Assembly (NCBI RefSeq): GCF_900291465.1
Contig: NZ_LT985808.1
Span: 792,326 to 856,325 of the forward strand
Direction of reading: 5' to 3'
Source: Bacteroides sp. Marseille-P3684
Lineage (GTDB): Bacteria; Bacteroidota; Bacteroidia; Bacteroidales; Bacteroidaceae
Length of the DNA: 64,000 nucleotides
The position numbers and the translations under genes were made by a program. Position 1 is the first letter of the stretch, and each line of letters begins with the position of its first letter. Below are positions 1 through 10,071 of this stretch, one piece after another. The notes below the pieces were generated by a model, which was given only the letters and a program-made list of their open reading frames with translations, had not been told where the DNA came from and made no database searches.

Positions 1-371
1 GTCTGTCCCCTTTTTTCTCACCCACGGACGCACCGCCTTTCCCCCGGCTTCGGACCAGCGGAAGCCACCTGTCCCATCCCCGGTTTTGTGCGGACGCATC
101 CCCCGTTTCGTACCGACGTGTTCCTACGTTCGTACGGACGTGTCCGCACGAGCGTGGCGACGCGTCCGCACGACGGTACGGACACGTCCGTACGACGGTA
201 TTCATTTGAGTATTGATAATCAGTGAGATACGCGAACGGCTTTCTGCGCTCGTTTAGCTTCTGCCGGGCGTGCCGGAGTTTTGTCTTCCGGGGGTGTGAT
301 GACGGGCGGAACGACGTGGGGAAGCGATGGTTTTTGTCAAGGAAAAGTCATGCGGGGAGTGCGCGGGGAGG
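1..371. repeat. Long direct repeat, copy 1
   Basis: This stretch is repeated at 10072-10442. By eye bases 1-258 match 10072-10329 without a difference, and similarity continues with scattered changes to about 371. It contains a GC-rich block built on GTACGGACGTGTCCG and its reverse complement, which form a 15-bp inverted repeat. No convincing gene lies in 1-502. The repeat starts at the window edge, so its true left end may lie outside. Together with the second copy it brackets the sigma / FecR / SusC / SusD / protease operon. Confidence 0.9.
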
Positions 372-459
372 GACGACGGAGGAGAGGGGAGAGGCGGCGT
401 CCGTCCGTGAAAAGGAAAAGATAAACCCGGCGGCAGCCCCTTTCTTCATGAATCTTCCG

Positions 460-467
460 TATCTTTG
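460..467 (+). promoter_or_regulatory. Candidate -7 box of the ECF sigma gene
   Basis: TATCTTTG matches the Bacteroidota -7 consensus TAnnTTTG and lies 35 bases before the sigma start codon. No well-spaced TTTG -33 element is visible, so the call rests on the -7 box and its position. Confidence 0.5.
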
Positions 468-502
468 CATCCGACCACCCTAGAAGAGAGACCCTTAAAC
501 AC

Positions 503-1075
503 ATGAGCACCGACCTTCCCGCCGACCTTTCCTTATGGGACGAACGCTGCATGAGGCAGTTCATCGAAGCGAACTCAGCCGTGTTCCGTGTCTTTGCAAG
601 CCGTTACGTCGACGACCCCGACGCCATCGACGACTTCCTGCAAGAGGCATACATCCGTCTGTGGACCTACCGCCGTACGGCAGGGCGGGTGAAGTCGCTG
701 CGCAACTACTTCTTTACCATCCTCCACAACGTCATTGTCAGCCACTACGACGCGTTCGGCTCCCACCGTGCCCTGCCCCTGGAGGCAGCGGGCGACGGCG
801 ACATCCCTGACGACAGCTCCCTCTTCCGCCGCATCGTGGAGGCAGAGAGCGCACAGCTCATTGCCGATGCCCTCCGCCGTCTCTCGCCTCAGAGCCGCGA
901 GGTGCTCCGCCTGTCGCTGGAGGGGAAGAGCATGCCCGAGATTGCCGACGCCCTGGGGCTGTCGCTCAACACCGTGCGGACGGTGAAGTACCGTGCCCTC
1001 AAGCGTCTGTCGGACCTCCTCTCGAAGGACGATTTCCTCCTCCTGCTGTTCCTGCTCGGGGGAGCCTCCCTGTAA
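503..1075 (+). CDS. ECF-family RNA polymerase sigma-70 factor
   Basis: This 190-residue protein has the two-domain plan of extracytoplasmic-function sigma factors. Region 2 spans about residues 19-83 and includes DDFLQEAYIRLW, the core-binding and -10-melting helix. Region 4 spans about 118-174 with the helix-turn-helix MPEIADALGLSLNTVR. The C-terminus is an unusual hydrophobic tail (FLLLLFLLGG). The next gene is a FecR anti-sigma factor, followed by SusC and SusD. This is the standard Bacteroidota order in which a TonB-dependent transporter signals through FecR to release the sigma factor, which then transcribes the transporter operon. The specific signal cannot be read from sequence. Confidence 0.93.
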   Translation: MSTDLPADLSLWDERCMRQFIEANSAVFRVFASRYVDDPDAIDDFLQEAYIRLWTYRRTAGRVKSLRNYFFTILHNVIVSHYDAFGSHRALPLEAAGDGDIPDDSSLFRRIVEAESAQLIADALRRLSPQSREVLRLSLEGKSMPEIADALGLSLNTVRTVKYRALKRLSDLLSKDDFLLLLFLLGGASL

Positions 1076-1261
1076 CCCCTTCCGCCTCATCCGTCGGTGC
1101 CGTTCCTTTCACACGGACGGACGCTCCCCAGCGTGGACTGTGTCCGGCGGACGGGTCCTTCCGCATGTCGGAATGTTAAAAATGCACCCTCTTGTCATAC
1201 GATTCTGTCACGACGGAAGTCTACTTAGTGACAAATCTTCACAACCAAACTGTCCTGACAC

Positions 1262-2410
1262 ATGGAAACACCTCAAGAATATGCCCGTCTGCTCACCGCC
1301 CGTCTGCTGGGCGAACCCCTGACGGACGCAGAGAACCGCAAGCTTGACGACTGGCTCGCCGCATCGGAAGCCAATGCCGCGACCTTCCGTCGCCTCGATG
1401 AAGACTGCCCGGCGGACCGCCTGCTGGAGCTGGAACGTTCCGGCTACGGACGCCGCATGGCGGACCGCTTCAGTCGGGAGCTACGCCGACGGCGCCTGCG
1501 CCGCCTGTGGGGGCGTGTCTCCCTCGCCGTTGCTGCCGCTGCCTGCCTCGTGCTCGCCGTGCTCTTCGTCGGGCAGGGCACGGACGGACGGGAGGATGCC
1601 GACGGACGTACGGCTGCCCTCGCGCCCATCGAGATACAGCCTGGGCGTGCGGTGGCGACCCTGACGCTGGCTGACGGACGGCAGTTCGAGCTGGAGGAGA
1701 TGACCGGCGCGGACGTACGTGCCCTCACGGACTCCCTGCACCGGACGGCTGCCGCCGGCGACGCCCCGTCGGCGTACAACACGCTCGACATCCCTGCCGG
1801 AGGGGAATATGCCTACGTCCTGCCCGACGGCACGAAGGTGCGGCTCAACTCGATGACCCGCCTGCGCTATCCTGTCCACTTCACCGGGAGCGAACGGCGC
1901 GTCGAGCTGCAGGGCGAGGCGTACTTCGAGGTGGCGCACGACGCCCGCAAGCCTTTCATCGTCCGCACGGGACGGGGCGACATCACCGTCTACGGGACAC
2001 GGTTCAACGTGACCGACTACGCCGACAGCCCCTTTGCCGCCGTGCTCGTGAGCGGCAGCATCGGTTTCCGTTCCGCACAAGGCGGACAGACGGTGCGTCT
2101 CCGTCCGTCGGAGCTGCTGACCTGTGACGCCGACGGGCACACGACCGTCACCACCGTCGACCCGTCGGTCTACACCGCGTGGGTGGACCACCGCTTTGTC
2201 TTCCGCGGACAGACGCTGGAGAGCATCATGACCACGCTCGCCCGCTGGTACGACTTCACCCCCGTGTTCCGTTCCGACGAGGCACGTCGCATCCGTCTCT
2301 CGGGACGGCTCAACCGCCACGAGGACATCCGCGTCCTGCTGCGCAGCTACGAGGCGACGACGGGTCTGACCTTCCGCATCGAGGGCCGCAACATCGTGAT
2401 TACCCCTTAA
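1262..2410 (+). CDS. FecR-family anti-sigma factor
   Basis: The 382-residue protein starts with a short cytoplasmic region (residues 1-80) that would hold the sigma factor. A single transmembrane segment follows at about 86-103 (SLAVAAAACLVLAVLFV). The FecR periplasmic domain (about 175-285) contains the typical run LQGEAYFEVAHD, and the C-terminal DUF4974-type domain ends in the usual FRIEGRNIVI. It lies 186 bases after the sigma gene and 14 bases before the SusC start. In this family the periplasmic part contacts the N-terminal STN domain of the cognate SusC-like receptor, and the downstream SusC has such a domain. Confidence 0.92.
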   Translation: METPQEYARLLTARLLGEPLTDAENRKLDDWLAASEANAATFRRLDEDCPADRLLELERSGYGRRMADRFSRELRRRRLRRLWGRVSLAVAAAACLVLAVLFVGQGTDGREDADGRTAALAPIEIQPGRAVATLTLADGRQFELEEMTGADVRALTDSLHRTAAAGDAPSAYNTLDIPAGGEYAYVLPDGTKVRLNSMTRLRYPVHFTGSERRVELQGEAYFEVAHDARKPFIVRTGRGDITVYGTRFNVTDYADSPFAAVLVSGSIGFRSAQGGQTVRLRPSELLTCDADGHTTVTTVDPSVYTAWVDHRFVFRGQTLESIMTTLARWYDFTPVFRSDEARRIRLSGRLNRHEDIRVLLRSYEATTGLTFRIEGRNIVITP

Positions 2411-2424
2411 TACGTTCTATATAT

Positions 2425-5400
2425 ATGAGAAAGAAATCTACGACTACTCCTGCTTGTTCCGGGAAAAGCCTCGCCCGTGCGACCCTGTTGCTCGGCGTCG
2501 GCCTGGCCTCGCTGCTGCCCTGCCGGGCGCAACAAGTCAGCCTGAAGCTCGGGGAAGGGAACCTCGACCAGGCGTTCCAGCAAATCATCAGACAGAGCAA
2601 CGTCCAACTGGTCTATGATACCGACCGTGCCGCCGGCATCCGCTGCCGCGCCTGTTCGTTCACCAATCGCGAGGTGGGCGATGTCATCGCCGCGTTGCTC
2701 GAAGGCACCGGACTGACCTGTACCTACCGCGACGGGGTCTACCTCATCCGCGTGAAGCCGTCCACCGGCGATGTGCGCGAGAGCTTTGTCGCCGGACGGG
2801 TGGTCGATGAGCAGGGAGAGCCCCTCATCGGGGCAAACGTCATGCTGACGGACAGCCGCCGCGGCATGGCAACCGATGTGAACGGATACTTCCGCATCGG
2901 GCGCATCCGTAGCGGAGAGGACCATGTGGTCCTGCGTGTGTCCTACATCGGCAGGAAGGAGCGCGAGGTGCGCGTGCGCCTGGGTGCCGACGACCTGCTC
3001 ATCACGCTCGAGGAGGACCACCGGCTGGTGTCCGAGGTCGTCGTGACCGGTTACCAGCGCATCAGCAAGGAACGCTCCACCGCCTCCTACGGCTTCGTTG
3101 ATGCCGAGGCGCTCAACGAGCAGATGCACACCGACCTGGCGTCCGCCCTCGAAGGCAAGGTGGCTGGCCTCCAGCTGAACCTGAACGCGAACACGGGCGA
3201 GATGTCGCCCATCCTGCGCGGCGTCGGCACCTTCTCCAGCGAGGTGGGCACGCAGCCCCTTATCGTCATTGACGACATGCCCACCACCATGACGCTCAAC
3301 GACATCAACCCCTATGACGTGGAGAGCATCACCGTGCTCAAGGACGCTGCCGCCGCCAGCATCTACGGCGCACTGGCAGCCAACGGCGTCATCGTGGTCA
3401 CGACCAAACAGGCGCGCGGCGAGAAGACCGCGGTGCACATCAACGCCGACTGGTTCGTCACCACCAAGCCCTCATTCTCCAACCTGGGGCTTGCCTCCAC
3501 GGCGGAAATCATGGACTACCAGACGGCGGTCTTTGACGACCAGGTGGCACAGACGGGCAGTGCCGAGGCTTTCCTCTCGTCCTACCGTTCGGGTTACTAC
3601 AACCCGCTCTTCCAGCTCTACCTCGACCGGGAGAACGGCACCCTGACGGCAGCCGAGGTGGACGCCACGCTTGCCGAGTGGCGCGGCAACGACTACTACC
3701 GTGAGTACCGTGACCACGCCTGGCGCACCGCCTTGACCCAACGCTACAACGTCAGCCTCTCCCACCGCAACGGCGGGAACAACCACTACGCCTCCTTCGG
3801 CTACGAGCAGGAGCGCGGCCGTGTCATCAGCGACGGGGGACGGCGCTTCTCGCTCTACTACAAGTCCCACTATGCCGTCACGCCCTGGCTGGGAGTGAAC
3901 CTGGGCATTGACGCTTCGCTCGACCGGAACGAGACTGCCAACACCCTCTACACGTCCTACAACCTCCAGCAACGCTACGAGCGCATCCTCTCTCCGGACG
4001 GCAGCCGCTATACCAGTCCCTACGTCAATGTGGGCGGATACGCCGGCAGTGCCTACAACGGCAGCGTGGTGGCAGCCCACGAGGGGACGGAACCCTACAA
4101 GTCGTTCGGCTTCAACGTGCTCGACGCCCTGCAGGAGGGCACGACCCGTGCGCACGACGTCAGCCTGCGCCCCTTCGTCAGCCTCGAGGCGAAGTTCCTG
4201 AAGATGTTCCGCTACAACTTCATGTACCAGTACGAATGGAACTACGGCGAGAGCGAGACCCTCGATACCGCCGACTCCTACCTGATGCGCATGACCCACA
4301 ACAGCATGGTCGACGAGTCGGGTACGGCGCTGCTGCCTGCCGGCGGCAGGCTCTACCAGACCGAGGTGGGCAGCCGTCGCTACACGCTCCGCAACCAGCT
4401 CGACTTCGACTACTCGTGGCGCGACCATTCGGTGACCGCCCTCACCGGTCTGGAGTTCCGTGAGAACAAGATTCCCAAAACGCTCACACAACTCTTCTAC
4501 GGCTACGACCCGCAGACGCTCGCCTCTGCCGTCATGGACTGGCAGGAGCTGGAGGACGGCATCGGGACGAGCGCCCTCTCGGGCAACCGCATTACCCTGG
4601 GCGGACTGCCCAGCACGCTCCGTGAGGTGCGCCACCGTTATGCCTCGTTCTATGCCAATGCCAACTACTCGTACCGCTCCCGTTACAACCTGTCGGGCAG
4701 CATCCGCTGGGACCAGGCGGACCTGTTCGGACTCGACATCCGCAACCAGCGTCACCCGCTGTGGTCGGTGGGAGGCTCGTGGGCGCTCTCGGAAGAAGCC
4801 TTTCTGGAGGACGCCGGCTGGCTCGACCACCTGAAGCTGCGCGCCACCTACGGCATTAACGGCAATGTGGACCAAAGCTCGACCACCTACTTCATCGTCA
4901 AGCAGAAGACACAGAGCAACCCGATACGGACCAACTACCTGACCTTCGACGACGACGACCTGCCCAACCCGAAGCTCCGTTGGGAGAAGACCGCCACGCT
5001 CAACCTGGGCGTCGACTTCCGTCTGTGGACAGGCCGCCTGCGGGGAAGCATCGAGTACTACAACCGGCAGGCGTCCGACCTGCTCGTGCGCCGCTACATG
5101 GACCCGACCATCGGCACCAAGTCGCGCGTGATCAACAACGGCGAGATGCGCAACCGCGGTGTGGAGCTGTCGCTCTCTGCCGACCTGCTCGACCGGAACG
5201 ACTGGCAGATGGGATTGGACCTGAACTTCGCGTACAACAGGAACAAGATGTTGCGTGTCGACCACGATGAGACCGCGTCCGCCACCAGCTTCATCCAGGC
5301 ACCGACCAACTACTTCATCGAGGGGACGAGCTATAACACCCTGTGGGCATACCGCATCGGCAGTATCGAGAACGGCTATCCCGTGGCACTCGACAAGGAT

Positions 5401-6003
5401 GGCAACCCGCTCGTAACGTTCAACGACGACGGCACCGTGGACGAGATCACCACGTCGCTCAAGGGTACCGACGACCTGGTCAACATGGGCACGCTCACGC
5501 CCAAGTATCATGGCTCCGCAACCTGGCGCGTGAAGTGGCGCGGCTTCGACTTCAACGCCTTCTTCGTCTTCGGTGGCGGGCACAAGCTGCGCGATGCCGT
5601 GGCGAGCATGAGCGACCAGATGGGCACGCAGACCGTCAAGGAGATCACCGAACGCTGGACCACCGGGACACCCGCCGACAGGGTGCGCCTCTACCTGGAC
5701 ATGCCCGTCGAGAACCGCACCTACGCCTCGACCTTCGACAGCTGGTGGCGTTACGGCGACCTGAACGTGAAGGACGCCGACTACGTGAAGCTGCGCAGCG
5801 TGAGCCTGGGCTGGTCGCTCCCCGACGCGGCATGCCGCCGCCTGGGACTGACCTCGCTGCGGGTGAGGGTACAGGCGGACAACCTGCTCACCTGGTGCAA
5901 GGCGGGCAGCCACATCGACCCCGAGAGCTACGGGCTGAACACCGGCTCGCGTTCCATGGCACTGCCGACGACCTACTCCTTCGGCATCTCCACGAGTTTC
6001 TAA
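2425..6003 (+). CDS. SusC/RagA-family TonB-linked outer membrane transporter with STN domain
   Basis: The start is taken at ATG 2425, just after the FecR stop; the open frame runs further upstream but only across fecR. The protein has 1192 residues. A signal peptide ends near RAQQ at about residue 36. An STN signalling domain follows (about 37-115), then a carboxypeptidase-regulatory-like domain (GRVVDEQGEPLIGANV), the plug (starting after VVVTGYQ) and a long beta-barrel ending in the terminal phenylalanine typical of outer membrane proteins. The STN domain fits regulation by the upstream FecR/sigma pair. It forms a pair with the SusD-like gene 21 bases downstream. The imported substrate is not known; the metalloprotease in the operon suggests peptides. 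Confidence 0.93.
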   Translation: MRKKSTTTPACSGKSLARATLLLGVGLASLLPCRAQQVSLKLGEGNLDQAFQQIIRQSNVQLVYDTDRAAGIRCRACSFTNREVGDVIAALLEGTGLTCTYRDGVYLIRVKPSTGDVRESFVAGRVVDEQGEPLIGANVMLTDSRRGMATDVNGYFRIGRIRSGEDHVVLRVSYIGRKEREVRVRLGADDLLITLEEDHRLVSEVVVTGYQRISKERSTASYGFVDAEALNEQMHTDLASALEGKVAGLQLNLNANTGEMSPILRGVGTFSSEVGTQPLIVIDDMPTTMTLNDINPYDVESITVLKDAAAASIYGALAANGVIVVTTKQARGEKTAVHINADWFVTTKPSFSNLGLASTAEIMDYQTAVFDDQVAQTGSAEAFLSSYRSGYYNPLFQLYLDRENGTLTAAEVDATLAEWRGNDYYREYRDHAWRTALTQRYNVSLSHRNGGNNHYASFGYEQERGRVISDGGRRFSLYYKSHYAVTPWLGVNLGIDASLDRNETANTLYTSYNLQQRYERILSPDGSRYTSPYVNVGGYAGSAYNGSVVAAHEGTEPYKSFGFNVLDALQEGTTRAHDVSLRPFVSLEAKFLKMFRYNFMYQYEWNYGESETLDTADSYLMRMTHNSMVDESGTALLPAGGRLYQTEVGSRRYTLRNQLDFDYSWRDHSVTALTGLEFRENKIPKTLTQLFYGYDPQTLASAVMDWQELEDGIGTSALSGNRITLGGLPSTLREVRHRYASFYANANYSYRSRYNLSGSIRWDQADLFGLDIRNQRHPLWSVGGSWALSEEAFLEDAGWLDHLKLRATYGINGNVDQSSTTYFIVKQKTQSNPIRTNYLTFDDDDLPNPKLRWEKTATLNLGVDFRLWTGRLRGSIEYYNRQASDLLVRRYMDPTIGTKSRVINNGEMRNRGVELSLSADLLDRNDWQMGLDLNFAYNRNKMLRVDHDETASATSFIQAPTNYFIEGTSYNTLWAYRIGSIENGYPVALDKDGNPLVTFNDDGTVDEITTSLKGTDDLVNMGTLTPKYHGSATWRVKWRGFDFNAFFVFGGGHKLRDAVASMSDQMGTQTVKEITERWTTGTPADRVRLYLDMPVENRTYASTFDSWWRYGDLNVKDADYVKLRSVSLGWSLPDAACRRLGLTSLRVRVQADNLLTWCKAGSHIDPESYGLNTGSRSMALPTTYSFGISTSF

Positions 6004-6024
6004 CCCCCAGACATCCTGAATCCT

Positions 6025-7446
6025 ATGCGTACACTGACTCATATCTTCCTCGTTTGCATGCTGCTGGCCTTCACCGCATGCGAGCACTACATTGACATCA
6101 CCCCGAAGGGGCAGCAGACCGTCGACTCCACCGAGACGTACTACGACCTGGTCGTCCTGCCCAACCGCGCCTATTACCCCACGTCCTTCGCCCTGCTGAG
6201 CGACAACGTGTGGGCGAAGGAATCGAACATCATCGGCAACGAGTTCATCACCTACGACGGCATCAACATGACCTTCAACACTGCCGGCGACCGGCTGGAG
6301 CTGAGCGACAACAACCTTTACGCCAACTGCTACAGCTACATCCTGCGCTCGAACATAGTCATCTCGCTCGTCGGCGAAAGCCGGGGCGACGCTTCGCTGA
6401 AGGAGCTGGCACGTGCCGAGGCACGCATCCTGCGTGCGTGGGACCACTTCATCCTGGTCAACACCTACGCCCGGGCGTATGACCCCGAGACCGCCGGGAG
6501 CGACCCGGGCATCGCCATCATGGACCGCTATGACCTGGAGGTGACCCCCGCCAAGTCGACCGTGGCTGCCGTCTACGACTTCATCATCCGCGACATCGAG
6601 GAGGCACTCCCCTTGCTGCAGGAGGAGCCGGAGAACGTCTACCACCCGTCGAAAGCCTTCGGCCATGCGCTGGCGGCGCGCGTCTACCTCTTCCACCGCG
6701 ACTGGGAGAAGGCGCGTCAGGCTGCCGAGGCATCGCTGGCGCTGAAGGACGACCTCATCGACTACAACGAGCTGGCGGCTGCCGGCGGTCCGCTCAAGGA
6801 CACACGCTATGCCAAGGGCGGCAATCCCGAGGTGCTCAACTATGCCTACATGGGCAGCTACTCGGACAACCCGACGTACTGCTACGGCATGATTAGCCCC
6901 GAGCTGGTGCAGCTCTTCGGGACGGACGACCAGCGTTTCAACCTCTTCTTCAAGACTACGGGCAACAGCGTCTACTACTTCGACGAGGGGTCGGGTGCCG
7001 CCCTGTGGAACGCATCCATCACCTACTCCAAGTTCCAGTACATGGCGGTGGGCATGCGTACGGCGGAAGTCTACCTCATCCTGGCGGAGGCGAAGGCACG
7101 GCTGGGCGACACGGCAGGTGCCGTCGAGACCCTCAACGAGTTGCGCAGGCACCGCATTGCAGGCGAGGGCGCCGTGCTCTCCGACCCCGGAACGGTGGAG
7201 GACGCCGTGCGGCTGGTCATCGACGAGCGGCGGAAGGAGCTGCTCTTCGGCTTCAGCCGGTTCTGGGACTTGAAGCGGCTGAACACCGAGGCGGCGTATG
7301 CCAGGACCATCACCCGCCTCTTCCCCGTCGTGACGACCGACGTGCCCCAGCAGACGTATACGCTCGACCCGCAGTCGTCGCTCTATGTCATCCCCTTCCC
7401 GAAGGATGCGCGTACGAAGAACCCCAACCTGACACCCAACGAGTGA
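6025..7446 (+). CDS. SusD/RagB-family surface lipoprotein
   Basis: The 473-residue protein begins with a lipoprotein signal whose lipobox ends at Cys19 (LAFTAC). It continues with the SusD-type helical fold: the N-terminal run ITPKGQQTVDS, TPR-like helices, and a C-terminal RagB/SusD region with RTAEVYLILAEAKARLGD and IDERRKELLFGFSRFWDLKR. SusD proteins form the lid on the SusC barrel and capture substrate at the cell surface. It is 21 bases after SusC in the same operon. Confidence 0.93.
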   Translation: MRTLTHIFLVCMLLAFTACEHYIDITPKGQQTVDSTETYYDLVVLPNRAYYPTSFALLSDNVWAKESNIIGNEFITYDGINMTFNTAGDRLELSDNNLYANCYSYILRSNIVISLVGESRGDASLKELARAEARILRAWDHFILVNTYARAYDPETAGSDPGIAIMDRYDLEVTPAKSTVAAVYDFIIRDIEEALPLLQEEPENVYHPSKAFGHALAARVYLFHRDWEKARQAAEASLALKDDLIDYNELAAAGGPLKDTRYAKGGNPEVLNYAYMGSYSDNPTYCYGMISPELVQLFGTDDQRFNLFFKTTGNSVYYFDEGSGAALWNASITYSKFQYMAVGMRTAEVYLILAEAKARLGDTAGAVETLNELRRHRIAGEGAVLSDPGTVEDAVRLVIDERRKELLFGFSRFWDLKRLNTEAAYARTITRLFPVVTTDVPQQTYTLDPQSSLYVIPFPKDARTKNPNLTPNE

Positions 7447-7598
7447 CCCGGCAGGCAAGGGGACAATGACAGGGGGAGCGGGGAGGTCCGCCGCTGCGGA
7501 CCGTGACCCCCGCGAATCCCGATGAACAGACATGAACCGACCGGCGGGGCAGGGGCTGAGGCCTCACCCGTCGGCAGAACGATAAAGACAGAAAAGAC

Positions 7599-10025
7599 AT
7601 GATTGGAAAGATTCTCCGGGCAGCGTTTGTCTGCCTGCTCCTGACCCCGGCGGCACACGGGGCGGGAAAGGACTCCACGTCCGTAGACAATGCTTACACC
7701 AAGCTGGTTGCCAAAGGGGGCAGCGAACAGCACGGACTGTTCACCGTCCGCCACATCGACAAGGACTGGTACCTCGAGGTGCCCGACTCGCTCCTGGGAC
7801 GGCACCTGCTCAGCGTGACGCGCTTCCTTGCCGTCCCTGAGGGGTTCAAGCTGCTGAGCGGCGAGGAGGTCAACCACAGCGTCGTCTACTGGGAGGAGCA
7901 TGACGGGCAGACGCTCTTCCTGCGCGAATACGTGCAGACACAGTTCGCACCCGAGGGCGACCGCATTGCCCGCTCGCTGCGTGCCTCCACCGTGGACCCC
8001 ATCATCGGGCGGTTCGATGTCGTCGGGCGCAATCCCGAAGGCGGGGCACGGCTCGTGAAGGTCACCTCCTTCTTCCTCGAGGACTCCAAGCTGACGGGGC
8101 TCAACACTGCCGACCGCAAGACCGTCAGTGTGGGCACGCTGCAGCGCGACTGCTCCTTCATCGACACCATCAAGACCTATCCCATCAACACCGAGGTACA
8201 GACGCTGCGCACCTATGCCGTGTCTGCAGGCAAGTTCCCGGCGTCACAGAGCGGTGCCGTCACGCTGGAGCTCAACACGAGCATCGTCCTCCTGCCGCGG
8301 GAACCGATGCGTCCGCGCTTTGCCGACGAGCGGGTGGGCTACTTCCAGAACGGCTTCACCCTCTTCTCCGACACGCAGCAGAAGACGCGCCGGGAGGACA
8401 TCATCCACCGCTACCGCCTTGAACCCAAGGACCCTGCTGCCTACCGACGCGGGGAGCTGACCGAGCCGAAGCGTCCCATCGTCTACTACATCGACCCGGC
8501 GACGCCCAGGAAGTGGGTGCCTTATCTCAAGGCTGGCGTCGAGGACTGGAACGCCGCCTTCGAGGCAGCCGGCTTCAAGAACGCCATCCAGGCACGCGAG
8601 TGGGGCGACGACCCGACGATGAGCCTGGACGACGCACGCCTGAGCGTCATCCGCTACCTGCCGTCCGAGCAGGAGAACGCCTATGGTCCCCGCATCGTAG
8701 ACCCGCGCAGCGGGGAGATTATCGACAGCCACGTCTGCTGGTACCACAATGTGATGAACCTGCTCAAGAAGTGGTACATGGTGCAGTGCGGACCGCTCGA
8801 CAAGCGGGCACGCACCATGACCTTCGACGACGAACTGATGGGGAGCCTCATCCGCTTCGTCTCCTCCCATGAGGTGGGACACTCGCTGGGCTTGCGCCAC
8901 AACATGGCTGCCAGCTCCGCCACACCCGTGGAGAAGCTCCGCGACAAGCGGTGGGTCGAGGCGAACGGGCACACGGTGTCCATCATGGACTATGCGCGCT
9001 TTAACTACGTGGCGCAGCCGGAGGACCGCATCTCGCCCCGGGGGCTCTTCCCGCGCATTGGCGTCTATGACCGATGGGCGGTCGAGTGGGGCTACCGCTG
9101 GAGCGACGACGGCGACCCGTGGACCGAGCAGGAAGCCCTGCGTGCCGAGGTCACCCGCCGTCTGAAGGACGACCCGCGCCTGTTCTATGTGGGCGACGAG
9201 GGCAAGGGAGCCGACCCGCGCAGCCAGAGCGAGGACCTGGGCGACAACAACATGAAGGCGAACGAGTACGGCATCCGCAACCTGCGCCGCGTGATGGAGC
9301 ACATCCTGGACTGGACCCGTCAGCCCGACGGACGCCATGACGACCTGCAGGACATCTACAATGCCGTCCGTGCCCAGTACATCAAGTATGTGTGGCACGT
9401 GCAGAAGAACATCCTGGGACGCTATGAGGGCAACCTGCCCGGGGGACGCCTTCGCGACTTCGTCGGTGCCTCCCGCCAGCGGGAAGCCGTGGAGTGGTTC
9501 GGGCGCAACCTCTTCGACGCGCCCCTGTGGCTCTATCCCGTCGAGGTGGTGCAGTGTGTCGACAAGGTCGACCCCGTGACGGAAATCTACGACCGGCAGA
9601 GCACGGTGCTGTCCTACCTGCTCGCCCCGGGGCTGCTCGCCAACCTGGACAACGCTTCCTACGTCGCCTCCGAGCCCTACCCCGTGAGCGACTACCTCGC
9701 CGACGTCCATCGTGCCGTGTGGCGGTCCACCGACGGGGTGCCGGAGCGTACCGCCTACTATACCCGTCAGCTGGAGCGTCAGTACGTCCGTCTGCTGGAG
9801 AACATGCTGCGCCCGGCGACTCCGGAGGCACGGAACGCCAACCTGGCTTTCGAACGCTCCGACGCCCGTCTGGCGGTGCAGGCACACGTCGAGGCGCTGG
9901 CTGCTGACGTCCGCGAACGCCTTGCCGGCTGCCGGGAGGGCACGACGGACTACCGCCACTTCCGTGACCTGGCTGAAAAGCTGGAGAAGCTCATCCGCCC
10001 CGATGAGGCTGCCCCGAAGGACTAG
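7599..10025 (+). CDS. Secreted zinc-dependent metalloprotease (DUF5117/DUF4953 type)
   Basis: The 808-residue protein has a signal peptide (about residues 1-22, ending AAHGA). Its catalytic motif is HEVGHSLGLRH, with zinc ligands at His424, His428 and His434 and catalytic Glu425. The downstream run SIMDYARFNY supplies a Met-turn, placing it among metzincin-like peptidases. The region before the motif resembles the DUF5117/DUF5118 parts of the Bacteroidota family annotated as zinc-dependent metalloprotease. It follows SusD by 152 bases on the same strand. A protease instead of glycosidases beside SusCD suggests the operon digests and imports peptides, or strips glycoproteins; that role is inferred. 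Confidence 0.88.
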   Translation: MIGKILRAAFVCLLLTPAAHGAGKDSTSVDNAYTKLVAKGGSEQHGLFTVRHIDKDWYLEVPDSLLGRHLLSVTRFLAVPEGFKLLSGEEVNHSVVYWEEHDGQTLFLREYVQTQFAPEGDRIARSLRASTVDPIIGRFDVVGRNPEGGARLVKVTSFFLEDSKLTGLNTADRKTVSVGTLQRDCSFIDTIKTYPINTEVQTLRTYAVSAGKFPASQSGAVTLELNTSIVLLPREPMRPRFADERVGYFQNGFTLFSDTQQKTRREDIIHRYRLEPKDPAAYRRGELTEPKRPIVYYIDPATPRKWVPYLKAGVEDWNAAFEAAGFKNAIQAREWGDDPTMSLDDARLSVIRYLPSEQENAYGPRIVDPRSGEIIDSHVCWYHNVMNLLKKWYMVQCGPLDKRARTMTFDDELMGSLIRFVSSHEVGHSLGLRHNMAASSATPVEKLRDKRWVEANGHTVSIMDYARFNYVAQPEDRISPRGLFPRIGVYDRWAVEWGYRWSDDGDPWTEQEALRAEVTRRLKDDPRLFYVGDEGKGADPRSQSEDLGDNNMKANEYGIRNLRRVMEHILDWTRQPDGRHDDLQDIYNAVRAQYIKYVWHVQKNILGRYEGNLPGGRLRDFVGASRQREAVEWFGRNLFDAPLWLYPVEVVQCVDKVDPVTEIYDRQSTVLSYLLAPGLLANLDNASYVASEPYPVSDYLADVHRAVWRSTDGVPERTAYYTRQLERQYVRLLENMLRPATPEARNANLAFERSDARLAVQAHVEALAADVRERLAGCREGTTDYRHFRDLAEKLEKLIRPDEAAPKD

Positions 10026-10071
10026 TCACCGGACGGCGCATCCCTGCCGGGAGGGTGGGGAAGGTTTCTTT

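Noticed and set aside
3472-7533. A 1353-codon open frame on the minus strand
   Set aside because: It is antisense to SusC and SusD, has no recognisable domain and reflects the GC-biased third positions of the real genes. Similar antisense frames at 11218-13533, 28345-31071 and 56478-58469 were rejected for the same reason.
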